A model generated the notes under the pieces. The model was given only the letters and a program-made list of their open reading frames with translations, made no database searches and had not been told where the DNA came from. This document shows positions 61,705 to 64,000 of a stretch of DNA of 64,000 nt, one piece after another. Source of the DNA: Scandinavium sp002470465 (GTDB lineage Bacteria; Pseudomonadota; Gammaproteobacteria; Enterobacterales; Enterobacteriaceae); contig NZ_JBFLVD010000029.1 in assembly GCF_040750395.1 (NCBI RefSeq), forward strand, positions 62,001-126,000. The letters are read 5' to 3'. Position 1 is the stretch's first letter, and each line of letters begins with the position of its first letter. The position numbers and the translations under genes are program-made.

Positions 61705-63457
61705 CTGATCCCTCGCCTTGATTAGTCACAAATTCACTTTTATCGCCCGTTGCCAGCGCATCCGGCTCGATGTTCATGGTGCGCAGAACGCCGCCCATGA
61801 TGGCCCCGAAGACCGGCGCGGAAACGGCACCGCCGTAATATTTACCTGCCTGCGGATCGTTAATCACCACCACCAGCGCAAAGCGCGGCTGGCTGGCTGG
61901 CGCAACGCCCGCGGTGTAAGCAATGTATTTATTGATATATTTGCCGTCCGGACCCACTTTCTTTGCCGTACCGGTTTTGATGGCGATGCGATAGCCTTTA
62001 ATGGCCGCCTTCACGCCGCCGCCGCCGGGCAGCGCCACGCTTTCCATCATGTGCACGACGGTACGAACGATTGATTCCGGGAAGATACGTTCACCCGGAA
62101 CCGGAGGATCCACTTTAGTGATTGACAGCGGGCGATAAACCCCATAGCTGCCAATCGTGGCGTAGACTCGCGCTAACTGTAACGGCGTTACCATTAGCCC
62201 GTAGCCGAAAGAGAAGGTGGCCCTCTCTATGTCAGACCACCGTTGTTTTTGAGGATATAAGCCACTGCGTTCTCCGACCAACCCCAAATTGGTCGCCTTT
62301 CCCAGCCCAAAACGTGAGTAAGTATCTACTAACGCTGAGGACGGCATCGCTAACGCCAGCTTGGAGACACCGACGTTACTCGACTTCTGTAGTACCCCGG
62401 TCAGGGTTAATTCGCTGTAGCGCGCCACGTCTTTGATTTCGTGGCCGTTAATTCGATATGGAATGGTGTTAAGGACGGTGTTTTCATTGACGATGCCGCG
62501 CTGCAGCGCCGTCATCACCACCATTGGTTTCACCGTCGAGCCCGGTTCGAAGACGTCCGTGATCGCGCGGTTGCGCATCGCGTCTTTCGCCGTGCCGGTA
62601 AAGTTGTTCGGGTTGTAGGACGGGCTATTGGCCATCGCCAGCACTTCGCCTGTGCTGACATCCACCAGCACCGCACTGCCCGATTCCGCCTTGTTAAACG
62701 CCACGGCGTTGTTCAGCTCGCGGTAAACCAGCGCCTGTAAACGTTCGTCGATGCTCAACGCCAGGTTGTGAGCCGCCTGGCTGTCCGTGGAGGAGATATC
62801 CTCGATCACGCGACCATAGCGGTCTTTACGCACGATGCGCTCGCCCGGCTGGCCAGTCAGCCATTTGTCGAAGCTCTTTTCAACGCCTTCAATCCCCTGG
62901 CTGTCAACGTTAGTGAAGCCAATGAGGTGAGCGGTCACTTCCCCGGATGGGTAGTAACGACGCGACTCTTCACGCAGATAAATACCCGGCAGTTTGAGCT
63001 TTTTGATGTAATCGGCCAGATCGGGGTTGACCTGACGAGCCAGGTAAATAAAGCGCATTCTCGGGTTGGTGTTAATGCGCGAGGCGAGCTGATCGAGCGG
63101 CATATTCAGCGCATCGGCCAGCGCCTTCCAGCGGTTATCGATGCTGACGCCGCCGGCATCATGGAGCTCTTTCGGATCGGCCCAGATGGCTTTCACCGGC
63201 ACGCTCACCGCCAGAGGACGACCGGAGCGGTCGGTAATCATGCCGCGGGAGGTAGACACTTCCTGCACGCGCAGGGAGCGCATGTCACCCTGGCGTACCA
63301 GCATGTCCGGGTTGATGATTTGAAGCCAGGCCACGCGGCCCAGCAGGAATGCGAGGGCCAGCAGAATGCAACCGCAGAGCAACGCAAAACGCCAACTGAT
63401 AAAGTTGGCCTGACCTTCCTGACGTTTTGGTTTAAGCGTCTTTGCCGCTGCTTTCAT
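61691..63457 (-). CDS. ftsI: Septal transpeptidase FtsI (PBP3)
   Basis: Crosslinks septal peptidoglycan and is the target of aztreonam and other PBP3-specific beta-lactams. One membrane segment near 20-40 (ALLCGCILLALAFLLG), a pedestal domain, then the transpeptidase domain with SxxK in EPGSTVKPM (Ser307), SSN near 359 and KTGT near 494. 588 residues, as in E. coli. No PBP3 insertion near residue 333 is seen. Confidence 0.98.
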   Translation of the reverse strand: MKAAAKTLKPKRQEGQANFISWRFALLCGCILLALAFLLGRVAWLQIINPDMLVRQGDMRSLRVQEVSTSRGMITDRSGRPLAVSVPVKAIWADPKELHDAGGVSIDNRWKALADALNMPLDQLASRINTNPRMRFIYLARQVNPDLADYIKKLKLPGIYLREESRRYYPSGEVTAHLIGFTNVDSQGIEGVEKSFDKWLTGQPGERIVRKDRYGRVIEDISSTDSQAAHNLALSIDERLQALVYRELNNAVAFNKAESGSAVLVDVSTGEVLAMANSPSYNPNNFTGTAKDAMRNRAITDVFEPGSTVKPMVVMTALQRGIVNENTVLNTIPYRINGHEIKDVARYSELTLTGVLQKSSNVGVSKLALAMPSSALVDTYSRFGLGKATNLGLVGERSGLYPQKQRWSDIERATFSFGYGLMVTPLQLARVYATIGSYGVYRPLSITKVDPPVPGERIFPESIVRTVVHMMESVALPGGGGVKAAIKGYRIAIKTGTAKKVGPDGKYINKYIAYTAGVAPASQPRFALVVVINDPQAGKYYGGAVSAPVFGAIMGGVLRTMNIEPDALATGDKSEFVTNQGEGSGGRS

Positions 63458-63472
63458 GCGTCGCGATAATCC

Positions 63473-63838
63473 TTATTTTTGAACAACGATGTTTTCCTGG
63501 GAAGGATCGACATGCTGCATTTGCAGCTTCTCCGTCGCGATCCGCTCAACCCGGCTATGATCGCCGAGCGCATTCTCTTCAAGGATCAGGTTACGCCACT
63601 CGATATCCAGAGCATCACGTTCCAGCACCAGCTGTTCACGCTGGGCAGTTAACAGGCGCGTATGGTGCGCCGTGGTGACAACCGTGACGGCCGACAAAAT
63701 GATGCAAATGAACAAGCAGAGTGGCAGCTTCCCAAACCGCAAAAGGTCGTCGCCGATCACGCCAGGCAAGGCATGGCGCTCGTTGCTTCCTAACGACCCT
63801 TTAACTTTGCTTAAGGCTTCTGTCACTCTGCCGATCAT
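63473..63838 (-). CDS. ftsL: Cell division protein FtsL
   Basis: Small bitopic protein that forms a coiled coil with FtsB and activates FtsWI. Membrane segment at about 38-57 (LCLFICIILSAVTVVTTAHH), then a periplasmic coiled coil. 121 residues, as in E. coli. It overlaps the rsmH end by 4 nt (ATGA) and lies 15 nt before ftsI. Confidence 0.97.
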   Translation of the reverse strand: MIGRVTEALSKVKGSLGSNERHALPGVIGDDLLRFGKLPLCLFICIILSAVTVVTTAHHTRLLTAQREQLVLERDALDIEWRNLILEENALGDHSRVERIATEKLQMQHVDPSQENIVVQK

Positions 63839-64000
63839 GCGTTCGTCCTTTCTGCAATACGCAGCACTGAACTACGGGCACGTGGATTCTCTGCCACCTC
63901 TTCTTCGCCCGGCATCAACTTGCCTAATGCCCGCAGCTGACGGCCACCCAGTTTCCTGAGTTGCTCTTCGGTCATCGGTAATCCGGCCGGAACCTGCGGA
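63835..64000 (-). CDS. rsmH: 16S rRNA (cytosine-1402-N4) methyltransferase RsmH, 3' part
   Basis: Only the C-terminal 54 residues lie in the window; the gene continues past 64000. They read from PQVPAGLPMTEEQL to RSSVLRIAERTNA, the end of E. coli RsmH (MraW), and its TGA overlaps the ftsL ATG. RsmH methylates C1402 of 16S rRNA in the ribosomal P site. It is upstream of ftsL in the division cluster. Confidence 0.93.
   Translation of the reverse strand, partial: PQVPAGLPMTEEQLRKLGGRQLRALGKLMPGEEEVAENPRARSSVLRIAERTNA

Noticed and set aside
1..64000. CRISPR array, insertion sequences, prophage or integron
   Set aside because: No regularly spaced repeats, transposase, integrase or flanking tRNA was seen; the accessory genes have base composition much like their neighbours.

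Overview
The window is chromosomal DNA of a gamma-proteobacterium of the family Enterobacteriaceae. Almost every protein matches its Escherichia coli counterpart closely in length and motifs, and gene order follows the E. coli pcnB-to-rsmH segment (reverse orientation). The E. coli fimbrial cluster between folK and panB, yadD between panC and panD, and yacH near acnB are absent. Several accessory genes are present instead. REP-like 'taggccgggtaagc...gccacccggc' elements and CCCTCTCCC-type intergenic repeats suggest an Enterobacter/Lelliottia/Leclercia-like genus rather than E. coli itself; species cannot be settled from the sequence alone. No rRNA, tRNA, CRISPR array, insertion sequence or prophage was seen.

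Layout. 1-4144: pcnB (rare ATT start) and folK, then the pantothenate genes panB, panC, panD. 4147-7702: yadE (polysaccharide deacetylase), yadI (orphan PTS EIIA-like) and the ABC exporter yadHG. 7809-13933: can, hpt, gcd, cueO and yacC, with a clear CRP site at gcd and a CueR operator at cueO. 14031-16093: polyamine genes speE-speD and yacL. 16339-18936: acnB. 19312-22166: accessory segment with a FixL/FixJ-type two-component system, a secreted GlcG/HbpS-like protein and a small exported protein of unknown function. 22358-29143: pyruvate dehydrogenase locus pdhR-aceE-aceF-lpd; aceF has two lipoyl domains instead of the three in E. coli. 29688-31055: aroP. 31161-34899: second accessory segment with a LacI-type regulator, a SIS-domain sugar-phosphate enzyme and a PTS EIIBC, with a perfect 18-bp palindrome in front of the SIS gene. 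34949-37344: ampE-ampD and nadC. 37510-40532: type IV pilus-like ppdD-hofB-hofC. 40569-43797: guaC, coaE-zapD-yacG and mutT. 43859-48306: secA, secM and lpxC. 48407-64000: division and cell wall cluster, transcribed right to left as rsmH(partial)-ftsL-ftsI-murE-murF-mraY-murD-ftsW-murG-murC-ddlB-ftsQ-ftsA-ftsZ.

How the genes work together. The right third makes lipid II (murE, murF, mraY, murD, murG, murC, ddlB), polymerises and crosslinks it at the septum (ftsW, ftsI), and builds the Z-ring (ftsZ, ftsA, ftsQ, ftsL, plus zapD). lpxC, secM and secA add outer-membrane and secretion functions. panB/panC/panD feed coenzyme A synthesis, whose last step is coaE; pyruvate dehydrogenase uses that CoA and acnB carries carbon into the TCA cycle. 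The parts least explained by known biology are the two accessory segments and a three-copy repeat sitting directly behind transcription terminators.
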